Positions 11,493 through 20,389 of a stretch of DNA of 64,000 nt are shown one piece after another (positions within the stretch are counted from its first letter, which is position 1; every line of letters begins with the position of its first letter). Location: NCBI GenBank assembly GCA_963739645.1, contig CAVUBM010000086.1, positions 189,452 to 253,451 on the forward strand, given 5' to 3'. Source of the stretch: JASHPR01 sp963739645 (GTDB lineage: Bacteria; Actinomycetota; Actinomycetes; Streptosporangiales; Streptosporangiaceae). The position numbers and the translations under genes are program-made. The notes below the pieces were generated by a model. It was given only the letters and a program-made list of their open reading frames with translations, was not told where the DNA came from and did not search any database.

Positions 11493-12185
11493 TCAGAGCA
11501 CGGCCCCGCTGTCGGGTCCCGAGCCGCGCGACGGCCCGTCGCCCAGCCGCAGGACTACCGTGGCAAAACCGCCCACGAACGCCATCACGGCCAGCAGCGC
11601 GGCCCAGCCCGGCACGGTCCAGCCCATGAGCGTGGTGAAAAGCAGGTAGGCAGGCCCGCCGAACAGTGCGGTCCAGGCGCCCTTGGCTACCGAGTCCAGG
11701 TGCGGCAGCGGCGGCGGGGGAGGCGGGACGTAGTGCTCGCTGTCCTCGTCGTCCCGGCCGGGAGCGGGCTGCGGAACCGCAGGCGAAGCCGGGACCGGGG
11801 ACGGGCTGGCCGCGGACGTGGCCGGACGGATCACGCGGGTCCGGTCGGCGCCAGCCCCGTGCTGCGGGTCGGCCGGGCTCGCGTCGTGACCGTCATCAGG
11901 CTCCGCGCCGCGACCATCGTCTGGCCCCTGGTCACCATCGTCGGCCGGCTCTGCGCTACGGTCGCCCGCCGGCTCTGCCCCAGGGTCGCCCGGCGGCCCT
12001 GCGCCACGGCTGTCATCCAGCTCCGCGTGGGCTGGATCTCCCGGCAGGTCCTCGCGTTCCGGCCACGGGGCCTCGGCTGGGTCGGCCGGCATGCTGAACC
12101 GCGCCACAAGATCCCGCCAGGCAGCCTCGTCGCCGGTCACACCCCCGCCGCTAGCATCCCCACGGCCAGCGTCCTCACCACTCAC
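11493..12185 (-). CDS. uncharacterised membrane protein with proline-rich linker
   Basis: 230 residues. The N-terminus (about 1-35; DEAAWRDLVARFSMPADP) is followed by a long acidic, Pro/Ala-rich region and a YVPPPPPPLPHLD segment. Then come two predicted C-terminal membrane helices (AWTALFGGPAYLLFTTLMGW and WAALLAVMAFVGGFATVVL). GTG 12185 is chosen because GAGGG precedes it by about 7 nt and the conserved segment starts shortly after. It sits 38 bp after the esterase on the same strand, probably one transcript. A similar protein lies next to glucokinase in Streptomyces, as I recall. Function unknown. Confidence 0.7.
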   Translation of the reverse strand: MSGEDAGRGDASGGGVTGDEAAWRDLVARFSMPADPAEAPWPEREDLPGDPAHAELDDSRGAGPPGDPGAEPAGDRSAEPADDGDQGPDDGRGAEPDDGHDASPADPQHGAGADRTRVIRPATSAASPSPVPASPAVPQPAPGRDDEDSEHYVPPPPPPLPHLDSVAKGAWTALFGGPAYLLFTTLMGWTVPGWAALLAVMAFVGGFATVVLRLGDGPSRGSGPDSGAVL

Positions 12186-12223
12186 GTCATAACCCTCGCG
12201 CTTCCTGCCTTTCTCCGCAATCG

Positions 12224-12982
12224 CTATTCTCTCCCGGCCCGGCTGTGCGTCCTGACGAACTCCAGGCTTCCCGCGAAGATGGTCGGCGCGTCGTTGTCGA
12301 GGGTGGCCACATGGTAACTGTCCGGAAGGTCCCGGACCTCCATCCGTCCCCCCGGCAGCGCCTTGCGCAGCACCTCGAGGCTCGCCGGGCCGACAACATG
12401 GTCGACGGCGCTGTGGTACACCAGCACCGGCTGGGTCACGTCGCCGAGCTGCGACTGGGTGATCCGCCACAGCCCGGGCAGGGTCGCCGCGGCCTTGACC
12501 GGGATGCGGTCATAGCCAAGCTCGCTGGTCTGCTGCTTCTTGATGTCGCTGGTGATTCCCTTTAGCGACGGCATCACAAACTTCAGCACCGGGGCCAGCA
12601 GGAACAGGCGGGTGTCGGCGGTGACCGACGGGTTGACGAGCACCAGCCCGCTGACCACGGACCCGCGCACTTCGGCGAGGCGCAGTGCCAGGCAGGCGCC
12701 CATGGACAGGCCCATAACGAAGATCTCGTCCGCCTGCGCCCGCAGTTCGTCAAAGGCCCGGTCGACCTCGGCGTACCAGTCCTCCCACCGGGTCCGCGCC
12801 ATCTCCTGCCAGGTCGTCCCGTGCCCGGGCAGCCTCGGCAGCCACACGCTCAGGCCCGCATCGGCCAGGTACTCCGCCCAGGGCCGCAGGGACTGGGGGC
12901 TGCCGGTGAACCCGTGGCAGAGCAGAACGCCGGTGGCGCTGCCCTGATGAGTGAACGGTTCTGCGCCTGGCAACACTGGCAT
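12224..12982 (-). CDS. alpha/beta hydrolase, Est30-type carboxylesterase
   Basis: 252 residues with the alpha/beta-hydrolase fold: oxyanion segment LLCHGFTGSP, nucleophile elbow GLSMG (Ser near residue 99), acid Asp in YHSAVDHVV and His in DSYHVATLDND. The arrangement resembles the Geobacillus Est30/monoacylglycerol-lipase group, which hydrolyses short or medium acyl esters. ATG 12982 follows GGAGGAG by about 6 nt and gives MPVLPGAEPF. It is divergent from plsC, which suggests, but does not show, a role in lipid metabolism. Confidence 0.85.
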   Translation of the reverse strand: MPVLPGAEPFTHQGSATGVLLCHGFTGSPQSLRPWAEYLADAGLSVWLPRLPGHGTTWQEMARTRWEDWYAEVDRAFDELRAQADEIFVMGLSMGACLALRLAEVRGSVVSGLVLVNPSVTADTRLFLLAPVLKFVMPSLKGITSDIKKQQTSELGYDRIPVKAAATLPGLWRITQSQLGDVTQPVLVYHSAVDHVVGPASLEVLRKALPGGRMEVRDLPDSYHVATLDNDAPTIFAGSLEFVRTHSRAGRE

Positions 12983-13118
12983 CGGCGCTCCTCCCAAGGT
13001 GCTGTGCCCGCGACCTTGCGCGCGCTAGTCGGCATCGTCGCACGGCTGGCTGACGGAAGAGCACCTGCATGCGGGTTGCCGCGGAAACCGCATCCGTCGC
13101 AGCATCCACATAGGCGCC

Positions 13119-14051
13119 ATGACGTGGGAACATATGTGCGTGTTCTACTGGGTGGTCAAGGCGATACTCGGGCCGTTCCTCAAGATCGTGTTCCGGCCGT
13201 GGGCGGTCGGCATCGACAACGTCCCGCGAGAGGGCCCTGCCATCCTGGCCAGCAACCACCTGTCGTTCTCCGACCATTTCTTCGCGCCGCTGCCGCTCCC
13301 GCGCAAGGTGGTGTTCCTGGCCAAGTCCGAGTACTTCACCGGCCGGGGCATCAAGGGCCTGATCAGCAAGGCGTTCTTCAGCGGAGTGGGCCAGATCCCG
13401 GTGGACCGGTCCGGTGGCAAGGCGAGCGAGCGCGCGCTCCGCACCGGGCTGCGCGTCCTGGCCGACGGCCAGCTGCTCGGGATCTACCCGGAGGGCACCC
13501 GGACACCGGACGGGCGGCTGTACCGGGGCAAGACCGGCGTGGCCCGGCTGGCTCTGGAAGCGCGGGTGCCGGTGATCCCCACCGCCATGGTGGGCACGTT
13601 CGAGTTCCAGCCGCCCGGCAAGATCGCGCCCCGGCTGCGGATCCGTCCCGGGGTCAAGTTCGGCAAGCCGCTCGACTTCTCCCGCTACTACGGGCTGGAG
13701 CACGACCGGATCGTGCTCCGGGCCACGACCGACGAGATCATGTACGAGCTCATGAAGCTGTCCGGCCAGGAGTACGTCGACCAGTACGCCCAGCGCCTCA
13801 AGGTCAGCATGCCGCTGCCCCGCCGGAGCCGCGGGCGCCAGGCCGCGGGCCAGGACGGGGCCGCCGCCGACGGCCACGTGGCCCGGGACGGCGCCGCGAA
13901 CGGGGACGGTGCGGCGAACCGGGACGGCGCCGCGAACGGGGACGGCATCGTGAACGGGGACGGGACACAGAATGGGCCCAAGCCAGGGGAGAGCGGCGCC
14001 GGAAGCGCCGTGCCGGCCAGCGCCGACCTGGACGAGCCCGACGACGAGTGA
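13119..14051 (+). CDS. plsC: 1-acyl-sn-glycerol-3-phosphate acyltransferase
   Basis: PlsC-family acyltransferase of 310 residues that would make phosphatidic acid at the membrane. The HX4D catalytic motif is NHLSFSD (about 45-51), and YPEGTRTPDG (about 125) binds the glycerol phosphate. An N-terminal hydrophobic stretch (CVFYWVVKAILGPFLKIVF) can sit in the membrane. The last 75 residues are a low-complexity tail with repeated DGAANG units, not part of the catalytic fold. ATG 13134 is an alternative start 5 codons in. The nitronate monooxygenase gene follows 24 bp downstream. Confidence 0.88.
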   Translation: MTWEHMCVFYWVVKAILGPFLKIVFRPWAVGIDNVPREGPAILASNHLSFSDHFFAPLPLPRKVVFLAKSEYFTGRGIKGLISKAFFSGVGQIPVDRSGGKASERALRTGLRVLADGQLLGIYPEGTRTPDGRLYRGKTGVARLALEARVPVIPTAMVGTFEFQPPGKIAPRLRIRPGVKFGKPLDFSRYYGLEHDRIVLRATTDEIMYELMKLSGQEYVDQYAQRLKVSMPLPRRSRGRQAAGQDGAAADGHVARDGAANGDGAANRDGAANGDGIVNGDGTQNGPKPGESGAGSAVPASADLDEPDDE

Positions 14052-14075
14052 CTCAGGATCGGGGAAATCTTTTAC

Positions 14076-15029
14076 ATGCTGCGCACCGCGCTCACCGACA
14101 GGCTCACCCTCACCGCCCCGGTCGTCGGGGCGCCGATGGCCGGCATGGCCGGCGGCAAGCTCGCCGCGGCCGTCTCGGCGGGCGGGGGACTCGGGATGAT
14201 CGGCGTGGGACCCTCGGGCCGCGCTGAGTCGATCGCGCGGGAGGCCGAGATCGCCCGCGACGCTGGCCAGCGGTTCGGCATCGGCCTGATGGCCTGGGTC
14301 CTGGACATCAGGCCCGACCAGTTCGACGCGTCGGTGCGCGCGCGCCCTGACCTGGTCTCGGTCAGCTTCGGCGCTTACGGGCCCTGGATCGGCCGGCTGC
14401 GCGAGGCCGGGATCGCCACCGCCACCCAGGTCTTCGACGTTGAGTCGGCCCGGGCCGCCGCGGACCAGGGCGTGGACCTGATCGTCGCCCGCGGCGCCGA
14501 GGCCGGGGGGCACGGCCGCGACGCGGTCGCCACCCTCCCGCTGCTGCAGGGCGTGCTCGACGCGGTCGACGTGCCGGTGCTCGCCGCCGGCGGCATCGGC
14601 ACCGCCCGAGGGCTCGCCGCGGTCCTGGCCGCTGGCGCCGCCGGGGCCTGGATCGGCACCGCGCTGCTGGCCTGCCCGGAAGCGACCAACAGCCAGGCCG
14701 CGCGGGACCGCATCCGCGCCACCGCCGAGACCGGCACCGTCTACACCCGCGTGTTCGACATAGTGCAGCAGGTCCCCTGGCCGCCGGAGTTCGGCGGCCG
14801 GGCCCTGGCCAACGCGTTCAGCCGGGACTGGGTGGGCCGGGAACAGGACCTGGAAACCGACGAGCCGGCCCAGACCCGGTTCGCGGCGGACCGGGACCGC
14901 AAGGACTACGACCAGATGGTCCTCTACGCCGGGCAGGGCGTGGGGCTGGTCACCGAGGAACGCCCCGCCACCGAGGTGGTGGCCGGCCTCGCGGCCGGCG
15001 CCGAGAAGCTGCTGAGCCGCTGGGGCTGA
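14076..15029 (+). CDS. nitronate monooxygenase family FMN enzyme
   Basis: A 317-residue TIM-barrel flavoprotein of the NMO/2-nitropropane dioxygenase family. It starts LTLTAPVVGAPMAGMAGGKLA and has GGGLGMIGVG, the catalytic-His segment ARGAEAGGHGR, and FMN-phosphate loops AAGGIGTARG and GAWIGTALL. The family oxidises alkyl nitronates, but many actinobacterial members lack a proven substrate. ATG 14076 has only a weak GGGG upstream, so translation may depend on plsC. All catalytic segments are intact. Confidence 0.85.
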   Translation: MLRTALTDRLTLTAPVVGAPMAGMAGGKLAAAVSAGGGLGMIGVGPSGRAESIAREAEIARDAGQRFGIGLMAWVLDIRPDQFDASVRARPDLVSVSFGAYGPWIGRLREAGIATATQVFDVESARAAADQGVDLIVARGAEAGGHGRDAVATLPLLQGVLDAVDVPVLAAGGIGTARGLAAVLAAGAAGAWIGTALLACPEATNSQAARDRIRATAETGTVYTRVFDIVQQVPWPPEFGGRALANAFSRDWVGREQDLETDEPAQTRFAADRDRKDYDQMVLYAGQGVGLVTEERPATEVVAGLAAGAEKLLSRWG

Positions 15030-15055
15030 CCTGCGGACGGCCGGACCGGGCCGGT

Positions 15056-15067
15056 TAGCATCGGCTG
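15056..15067 (+). promoter_or_regulatory. -10 element for a leaderless transcript of the ASCH-like gene
   Basis: TAGCAT (15056-15061) is followed by 6 nt and GTG 15068. No Shine-Dalgarno is seen. Confidence 0.5.
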
Positions 15068-15361
15068 GTGGAGTTCAGCCGGGAGCTGCGCGACGACGTG
15101 ATCGCGGGCGACATCACCGTCTCCTTCCGGCTGTGGCGCCGGCCCAAGGTCCGGGTCGGCGGCCGCTATCCCGTCGGCCGTGGGTATATCGAGGTCGATG
15201 CCGTAGAACTAATGCCCTTTTCCTCCATTACGCCAGCCGACCTTCACCGCAGTGGCGAGCCAGACATGGAGTCGCTGCGCGAGCGGGCCGCCCACGCCGG
15301 CCCCATCAGCGAGGACACCCTGCTGTACCGGGTGGAGTTCCACGCCGTAGCGACGCAGTAA
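15068..15361 (+). CDS. small ASCH/PUA-like domain protein
   Basis: 97 residues: MEFSRELRDDVIAGDITVSF, then LWRRPKVRVGGRYPVG, then VDAVELMPFSSITPADLHRSGEPD. The order (short helix, G-x-R-Y in a beta hairpin, then a strand with a V-E-L-M/I-P-F motif) resembles compact ASCH domains of the PUA-like fold, which bind RNA or act as small hydrolases. I assign the family by pattern only. GTG 15068 lies 6 nt after a -10 hexamer and is the only credible start. Confidence 0.6.
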   Translation: MEFSRELRDDVIAGDITVSFRLWRRPKVRVGGRYPVGRGYIEVDAVELMPFSSITPADLHRSGEPDMESLRERAAHAGPISEDTLLYRVEFHAVATQ

Positions 15362-15458
15362 CAGGCCGCTGGGGAGACCTCCCCTTGTTCCCCGGCCGCC
15401 CGGCCGCGCACCATCGCTCATGACCTTGGCGCATGCCGGGAACCACGGGGAGGCCACC

Positions 15459-16088
15459 ATGCACCGTCCAGCGACTCACCACCCGAAGACCACTGGCGGC
15501 TCCGCGCGCCGGCCCGCCGCGGTCCGCTGGTTCGCCTCGCTGGCCGGGGCGTCGGGCCTGATGTTCATGGTGTCGGCGTGCGCCATCGGCTCACCGCACC
15601 AGGCGAGCCCGGCCGGAAAGCGGACGCAGCACGCCACCGCGGTCGTGAACGCCGCCCCGCAGCCCGCGGCCGCCCCGGCCGCCAGCCGCGCGCCGGCCAC
15701 GCCCGCCCCGGCCGCATCGCCCACGGCGGCGGCACCGGCCGCAGCCACGAGCCCGGCAGGCCCGGCTGCGGGGTCCACCGGACCGCACTTCGCTACGCCG
15801 CAGGCGGCCATGGCCTACCTCGCGGCCGCCTACAACAGCGACGACACGGCCGCGCTGCACGCGGTCACCAACGCCCAGTCGTTCACGTCGCTGCAGAGCA
15901 TGCGCACCACCGACACCAACTTGAGGCTGACGTCGTGCCGGCCGACGGGCCACGGCGACGACGAGTGCACGTTCCGGTACACCTACGTCGGCGAGGGGCA
16001 GCATGCGGCCAGGAACGCCATGGTGACCGCCGCGCCGGCGCTGAACCCCGGCTGGTACATGTACCGGTTCATCGAGGGCTGCGACTGA
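15459..16088 (+). CDS. putative lipoprotein with Ala/Pro-rich linker
   Basis: 209 residues. The signal peptide carries a basic N-region, a hydrophobic stretch (WFASLAGASGLMFMV) and a lipobox VSAC, so Cys near residue 38 is the probable lipidation site. Residues about 55-115 are an Ala/Pro linker. The C-terminal domain (ATPQAAMAYLAAAYNSDDTAA to the end, with three cysteines) looks like a small extracytoplasmic domain I do not recognise. ATG 15459 has GGGGAGG 6-8 nt upstream and is preferred over ATG 15420. Function unknown. Confidence 0.7.
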   Translation: MHRPATHHPKTTGGSARRPAAVRWFASLAGASGLMFMVSACAIGSPHQASPAGKRTQHATAVVNAAPQPAAAPAASRAPATPAPAASPTAAAPAAATSPAGPAAGSTGPHFATPQAAMAYLAAAYNSDDTAALHAVTNAQSFTSLQSMRTTDTNLRLTSCRPTGHGDDECTFRYTYVGEGQHAARNAMVTAAPALNPGWYMYRFIEGCD

Positions 16089-16118
16089 CCGTTCCAGCGA
16101 GCCGGGCCGGTCGCCAGA

Positions 16119-16709
16119 TCAGCCCGGCTCGTCCGCGCTGGCCGCGGTCAGCTCCGCGAGGCTGAGGGGGGCCAGCAGCGGCTTGGACGCGGTCCTGACC
16201 CGCGTGACCGCCTGGCCGAGGCGGGCGCTGGACCGGGAGACCGCTTCGGCTCCCTTGGGCAGCGTGGTCAGCGCGTGCGCCAGCTCGCCGCCCAGGAGCT
16301 GGGACTCCTCCAGGAAGGTCCGCGCGGTGGAGGCGTCGATCAGCACCGGCGCGCTGACGAGCAGCATCATCATGTAGGTCCGGACCTCGTTGGACGCCGC
16401 GTCCCTGTCGCCGGAGCCGTCCAGGACGGCGGACACCGCCTTGGCCGAGCGGGCGGCCTGGCTCACGATGATGGCGGCCTGCGCCGCGACGGCCCGGGAC
16501 CGGTCGCGGATCTGCCGCATCTTGACCACCTGGTTCACGACCAGGACCGTGACCAGGACCACCAGCAGGCCGGACACCGTCGCGGTGGTCAGCGCATGAT
16601 CCACCCACCAGTGACGCAGCCCGCTGTCGTCGACATCGAGGGTGATCAGCAGGGCTGTCACCAGCACGGCAGCCAGTGCCTCGAACCATCCCAGCCAGCG
16701 CCTCAGCAC
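16119..16709 (-). CDS. hypothetical membrane protein
   Basis: 196 residues with two N-terminal membrane helices (about 8-24, ALAAVLVTALLITL, and 41-60, TVSGLLVVLVTVLVV), followed by a helical cytoplasmic or periplasmic region rich in Ala, Arg and Ser. No known domain recognised. GTG 16709 starts VLRRWLGWFEA and sits 6 nt after a -10 hexamer. It is convergent with the lipoprotein gene and divergent from the S53 peptidase. Confidence 0.6.
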   Translation of the reverse strand: MLRRWLGWFEALAAVLVTALLITLDVDDSGLRHWWVDHALTTATVSGLLVVLVTVLVVNQVVKMRQIRDRSRAVAAQAAIIVSQAARSAKAVSAVLDGSGDRDAASNEVRTYMMMLLVSAPVLIDASTARTFLEESQLLGGELAHALTTLPKGAEAVSRSSARLGQAVTRVRTASKPLLAPLSLAELTAASADEPG

Positions 16710-16721
16710 CAGACGACCTTA
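16710..16721 (-). promoter_or_regulatory. -10 element for a leaderless transcript of the membrane protein gene
   Basis: On the minus strand TAAGGT (16721-16716) is followed by CGTCTG and then GTG 16709. No Shine-Dalgarno. Confidence 0.5.
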
Positions 16722-16821
16722 ACGGGAGATACCTGCTGAGAGGGTCCTCGCAGGTCAACCGGTCGGCACCGACAGTCGTCCTAATGGCTACTCGGTCCTG
16801 TTCCCGAACCGCGAAGGGGCG

Positions 16822-18840
16822 ATGGTGAAGATCAGCAAGCTTGGCGTCCGCACGGTCTCTGCCCTGAGGTCAGCGTCGCCGCTGAAGTCAGCGTCAGGAC
16901 TGCCGCGGCGGCTCGTGCTCGCTGGGTTACTGGGCCCCGCGCTACTGGCCATTGGGTTATTGACCACGGGGCTGCCGGCCACGGTGCTGCCCGCCACGGG
17001 CGCGCTGGCCAGTACGGGCCGCCCGGCTGACCCGGCGCCGGCCCCGGACTTCCGCCACGCCTGCTCGACGGCCACATCGCCCGGGCATGAGGTATGCCAG
17101 GCCCTGGTCCAGACCGGCGGGGTGACCCACGCGGGCCTGGTCCGCGACAGCGTCCCGGCCGGCTACGGGCCCGCCGATCTGCAGAGCGCCTACAGCCTGA
17201 CGCAGGCCGCGGCCGCGGCGGGCCGGGGCCAGACGGTCGCGATCGTCGATGCCTTCGACGACCCGAACGCCGCGTCGGACCTGGCGCTGTACCGCTCCCA
17301 GTACCACCTGCCCCCTTGCACCGTGGCCAGCGGCTGCTTCGGCAAGGTCAACCAGGAGGGCAACGCCAGCCCGCTGCCGCGCGCGGCCGGCCAGACCGGC
17401 TGGGACGAGGAGGAGTCCCTGGACCTGGACATGGTGTCCGCGACGTGCCCGAACTGCCGCATCATCCTGGTGGAGGCGAACAGCGCCGAGATCAGCGACC
17501 TTGGCACCGGGGTCAACGCAGCGGTCTCGCTCGGCGCGAAGTTCGTGTCCAACAGCTACAACGGCCCCGAGCGGGCCAGTGACACCACGGACGACAACGC
17601 CTATTTCAAGCACCCCGGCGTGGCCCTGACCGCGGCCGGCGGCGACAGCGGGTACGGCGTGGGCTACCCGGCCGCCTCCAGGTACGTGACGTCGGTCGGC
17701 GGCACCTCGCTGGTCCGCCGCAGCGGCACGGCGCGCGGCTGGAGCGAAGCCGTCTGGAACGACGCGTCCGGGGCCACAGGCTCCGGCTGCTCGGCCCGTG
17801 ACGCCAAGCCGTCCTGGCAGACCGACACCGGCTGCCCCCGGCGCACCGACAATGACGTGGCTGCCATCGCGAACCCGGAGACCGGGGTCGCGGTCTATGA
17901 CACCTACGGCAACAACCACGGATGGCAGGTGTTCGGCGGCACATCCGCGGCCACCCCGATCATCGCCGCCACCTACGCCCTGGCCGGCCCGGCCGCATCC
18001 GGCGCCTACCCGGCCCAGTTCCCGTACCTGCACACCAGCCGTCTGCACGACATCACATCGGGCAGCGACGGTTCGTGCGGCGGCTCCTACCTGTGCACGG
18101 CCAAGGCCGGGTTCGACGGCCCGACCGGGTGGGGCACCCCCGACGGCACGGGCGCGTTCCAGGCCACCGACCACAAAGTCACTGTGACCAGCCCGGGCCC
18201 CCGGCACAGCACCAGGGGCAAGAAGATCGCCTCGGTGCGGATCAAGGCCAAGGACTCGGCCTCGGCGCAGACCCTGCGGTTCACCGCCAGCAGGCTGCCG
18301 CCGGGCCTGTCGATCAGCACCGGCGGCGTCATCTCCGGCACGCCGAGGGCCCGGGGGTTCTCCTCGGTCACCGTGCGCGCGACCGACGGCACCGGCATGA
18401 CTGGCTCGGTGTCGTTCACGTGGTCCGTGGCGTCGGTCGGTGCGGTCCGGTCCCTGCTGGCCCGCAAGTGCGTGGACGACCGGAACGGCAGCACCGCCGA
18501 TGGCACCAGGATCCAGATCTATACGTGCCACGGCGGCCAGGCCCAGGTCTGGACCGCCCATCCCGACGCCGCGGGCAAGCTGCAGCTCAGGCTCACCAAG
18601 GCCACGTCGGTGGCTCGGTGCCTGACCGTAACGGGCAGCCGGACCGCGGCCGGAACCAAGGTCGAGCTGCAGCGCTGCAACGCATCGGCCGGCCAGGAGT
18701 GGCAGGCCAAGGGGAACGGTCACCTGGTCAACCCGCGGTCGGGCAAGTGCCTGGCCGACCCGCGCGCCGGGCCGATCGGCACCCAGCTGGAGATCGTGAG
18801 CTGCGCCGTACGGGCGGCGCAGCACTGGGCTCTGCCTTAG
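16822..18840 (+). CDS. secreted S53 (sedolisin/kumamolisin-type) peptidase with Ig-like and ricin-B lectin domains
   Basis: 672 residues. An N-terminal signal region (basic, then LVLAGLLGPALLAIGLLTTG) is followed directly by the catalytic domain; no long S53 propeptide is evident. The catalytic Glu and Asp are in EESLDLDM (about 200), the oxyanion Asp in AAGGDSGYG (about 275) and Ser in FGGTSAATP (about 373). The calcium-site end is GFDGPTGWGTPDGTG (about 432). Next come an Ig-like putative domain (about 455-540; LPPGLSISTGGVISGTP) and a ricin-type beta-trefoil with QxW-like QVW, QEW and QHW repeats (about 545-672), likely carbohydrate-binding. S53 enzymes usually work at acidic pH. SD AAGGGG precedes ATG 16822. 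Confidence 0.85.
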   Translation: MVKISKLGVRTVSALRSASPLKSASGLPRRLVLAGLLGPALLAIGLLTTGLPATVLPATGALASTGRPADPAPAPDFRHACSTATSPGHEVCQALVQTGGVTHAGLVRDSVPAGYGPADLQSAYSLTQAAAAAGRGQTVAIVDAFDDPNAASDLALYRSQYHLPPCTVASGCFGKVNQEGNASPLPRAAGQTGWDEEESLDLDMVSATCPNCRIILVEANSAEISDLGTGVNAAVSLGAKFVSNSYNGPERASDTTDDNAYFKHPGVALTAAGGDSGYGVGYPAASRYVTSVGGTSLVRRSGTARGWSEAVWNDASGATGSGCSARDAKPSWQTDTGCPRRTDNDVAAIANPETGVAVYDTYGNNHGWQVFGGTSAATPIIAATYALAGPAASGAYPAQFPYLHTSRLHDITSGSDGSCGGSYLCTAKAGFDGPTGWGTPDGTGAFQATDHKVTVTSPGPRHSTRGKKIASVRIKAKDSASAQTLRFTASRLPPGLSISTGGVISGTPRARGFSSVTVRATDGTGMTGSVSFTWSVASVGAVRSLLARKCVDDRNGSTADGTRIQIYTCHGGQAQVWTAHPDAAGKLQLRLTKATSVARCLTVTGSRTAAGTKVELQRCNASAGQEWQAKGNGHLVNPRSGKCLADPRAGPIGTQLEIVSCAVRAAQHWALP

Positions 18841-18852
18841 CGGGCCCAGTCC

Positions 18853-20335
18853 TTAGCCGGCCCAGCCCATGGTGCGCTGCACGGCCTTGCGCCAGCGGGC
18901 GTACGCCTGCTCGTCCCGGGCCGCGGGCACGAACCTGCGGTCGAGCTGCCAGGTCGCCGCGAGCTCGGCCTGCGACCGCCACACCCCGGTGGCGAGCCCG
19001 GCCAGGAACGCGGCCCCGAGCGCAGTGGTCTCCGCCACGACGGGCCGCTCCACGGTCACCTGGAGCTGGTCGGCCTGCACCTGCATGAGCAGGTCGTTGG
19101 CGCTGGCGCCGCCGTCCACCCTCAGCACGTCCCCGACGGGCGGGCTGGCGGGCTCGGCGGCGATCAGGTCGGCGACGTCGCGCACCTCGAACGCGATGGC
19201 CTCCAGCGCGGCGCGGACCAGGTGCGCCCGGGTCGTCCCGCGGGTCAGGCCGAACATCGCTGCCGCGTGCGTCCGGGTCCCAGTACGGCGCCCCGAGCCC
19301 GGTGAGCGCCGGGACGAACACCACGCCTCCCGAGTCGGGAACCGACCGCGCCAGCGCCTCGCTCTGGGCGGCGTTGTCGAGCAGGCCGAGCCCGTCGCGC
19401 AGCCACTGCACGACCGCGCCGGTCACGAAGACCGACCCCTCGAGCGCGTAGGTCAGGGCCCCGGAGCCGTCCATCCACGCCACCGTGGACAGCAGCCCGG
19501 CCTGCGAGCGCACGATCGAGGTGCCGGTGTTGCACAGCACGAACGACCCGGTCCCGTACGTGCACTTGGCGGCGCCGGGGTAGAAGCACGCCTGGCCGAA
19601 CATGGCCGCCTGCTGGTCGCCGGCGATGCCCGCGACCGGCAGGTCGAGGCCGCCGAACGCGTCCGGGTCGGTGCGCGCCACCAGGCCGGTCGACGGGACC
19701 ACCTCGGGCAGCGCGTGCGGCGGGACGCCGAACAGCTGGCAGAGCTCCGCGGACCACTGGCCGGCCTCGATGTCGAACAGCAGCGTCCGCGACGCGTTGG
19801 AGGCGTCGGTGACATGGCGGCGGCCGCCGGTCAGCCGGGCGATCAGGTAGGAGTCGACCGTGCCGACCGCGAGCGACCCGTCGGTGACGCCGGCCCACAC
19901 GTGCGGGTCGTTCTCGGCCAGCCAGGTCAGCTTCGTGGCGGTGAAGTACGGGTCGAGCCGCAGCCCGGTCAGCGCGGTTACCCGCTCCTCGTGACCCTGC
20001 TCGCGCAGGCGCGCGCAGATGTCCGCCGTCCTGCGGTCCTGCCAGACGATGGCCCGGCGCGGCGCCGTGAGCGTGGCCCGGTCCCACACCACGGCGGTCT
20101 CCCGCTGGTTGGTGATCCCGACACAGCTCACCGTGTCCCGGCCGGCCTGATCCAGCGCCTGTCCGCAGGCGGCCTGGGCAGCTTGCCAGATGCCCTCCGG
20201 CAGGTGCTCCACCCAGCCGGGTTCCGGGTAAAACTGGCGAAACTCCTGATAGCCGCGGCCCGCGACAGCGCCGTCAGGGGTGATGACCAGCGCAGTCACG
20301 CCTGTTGTTCCGGCGTCGATCGCAAGGACGCTCAT
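18853..20335 (-). CDS. glpK: glycerol kinase, one-base frameshift
   Basis: Phosphorylates glycerol with ATP (FGGY family). The N-terminal part has the ATPase signature LAIDAGTTGVTALVI, NQRETAVVWD, WQDRRTADIC and DASNASRTLLFD. The C-terminal part (MFGLTRGTTRAHLVRAALE, VDGGASANDLLMQ, ETTALGAAFLAG) is in another frame. Removing T19261 restores the join (WDPDARGAMFGLTRGTT), giving about 493 residues. ATG 20335 gives MSVLAIDAGTTG; CACACT lies 7 nt upstream with no SD, a weaker member of the leaderless set. It is divergent from the phosphofructokinase gene (54 bp apart). Confidence 0.9.
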
Positions 20336-20389
20336 GGGCACTAGTGTGGCGGGCGAAACGGCGAGAGGGACCATGCGAGAGGAAGATCC

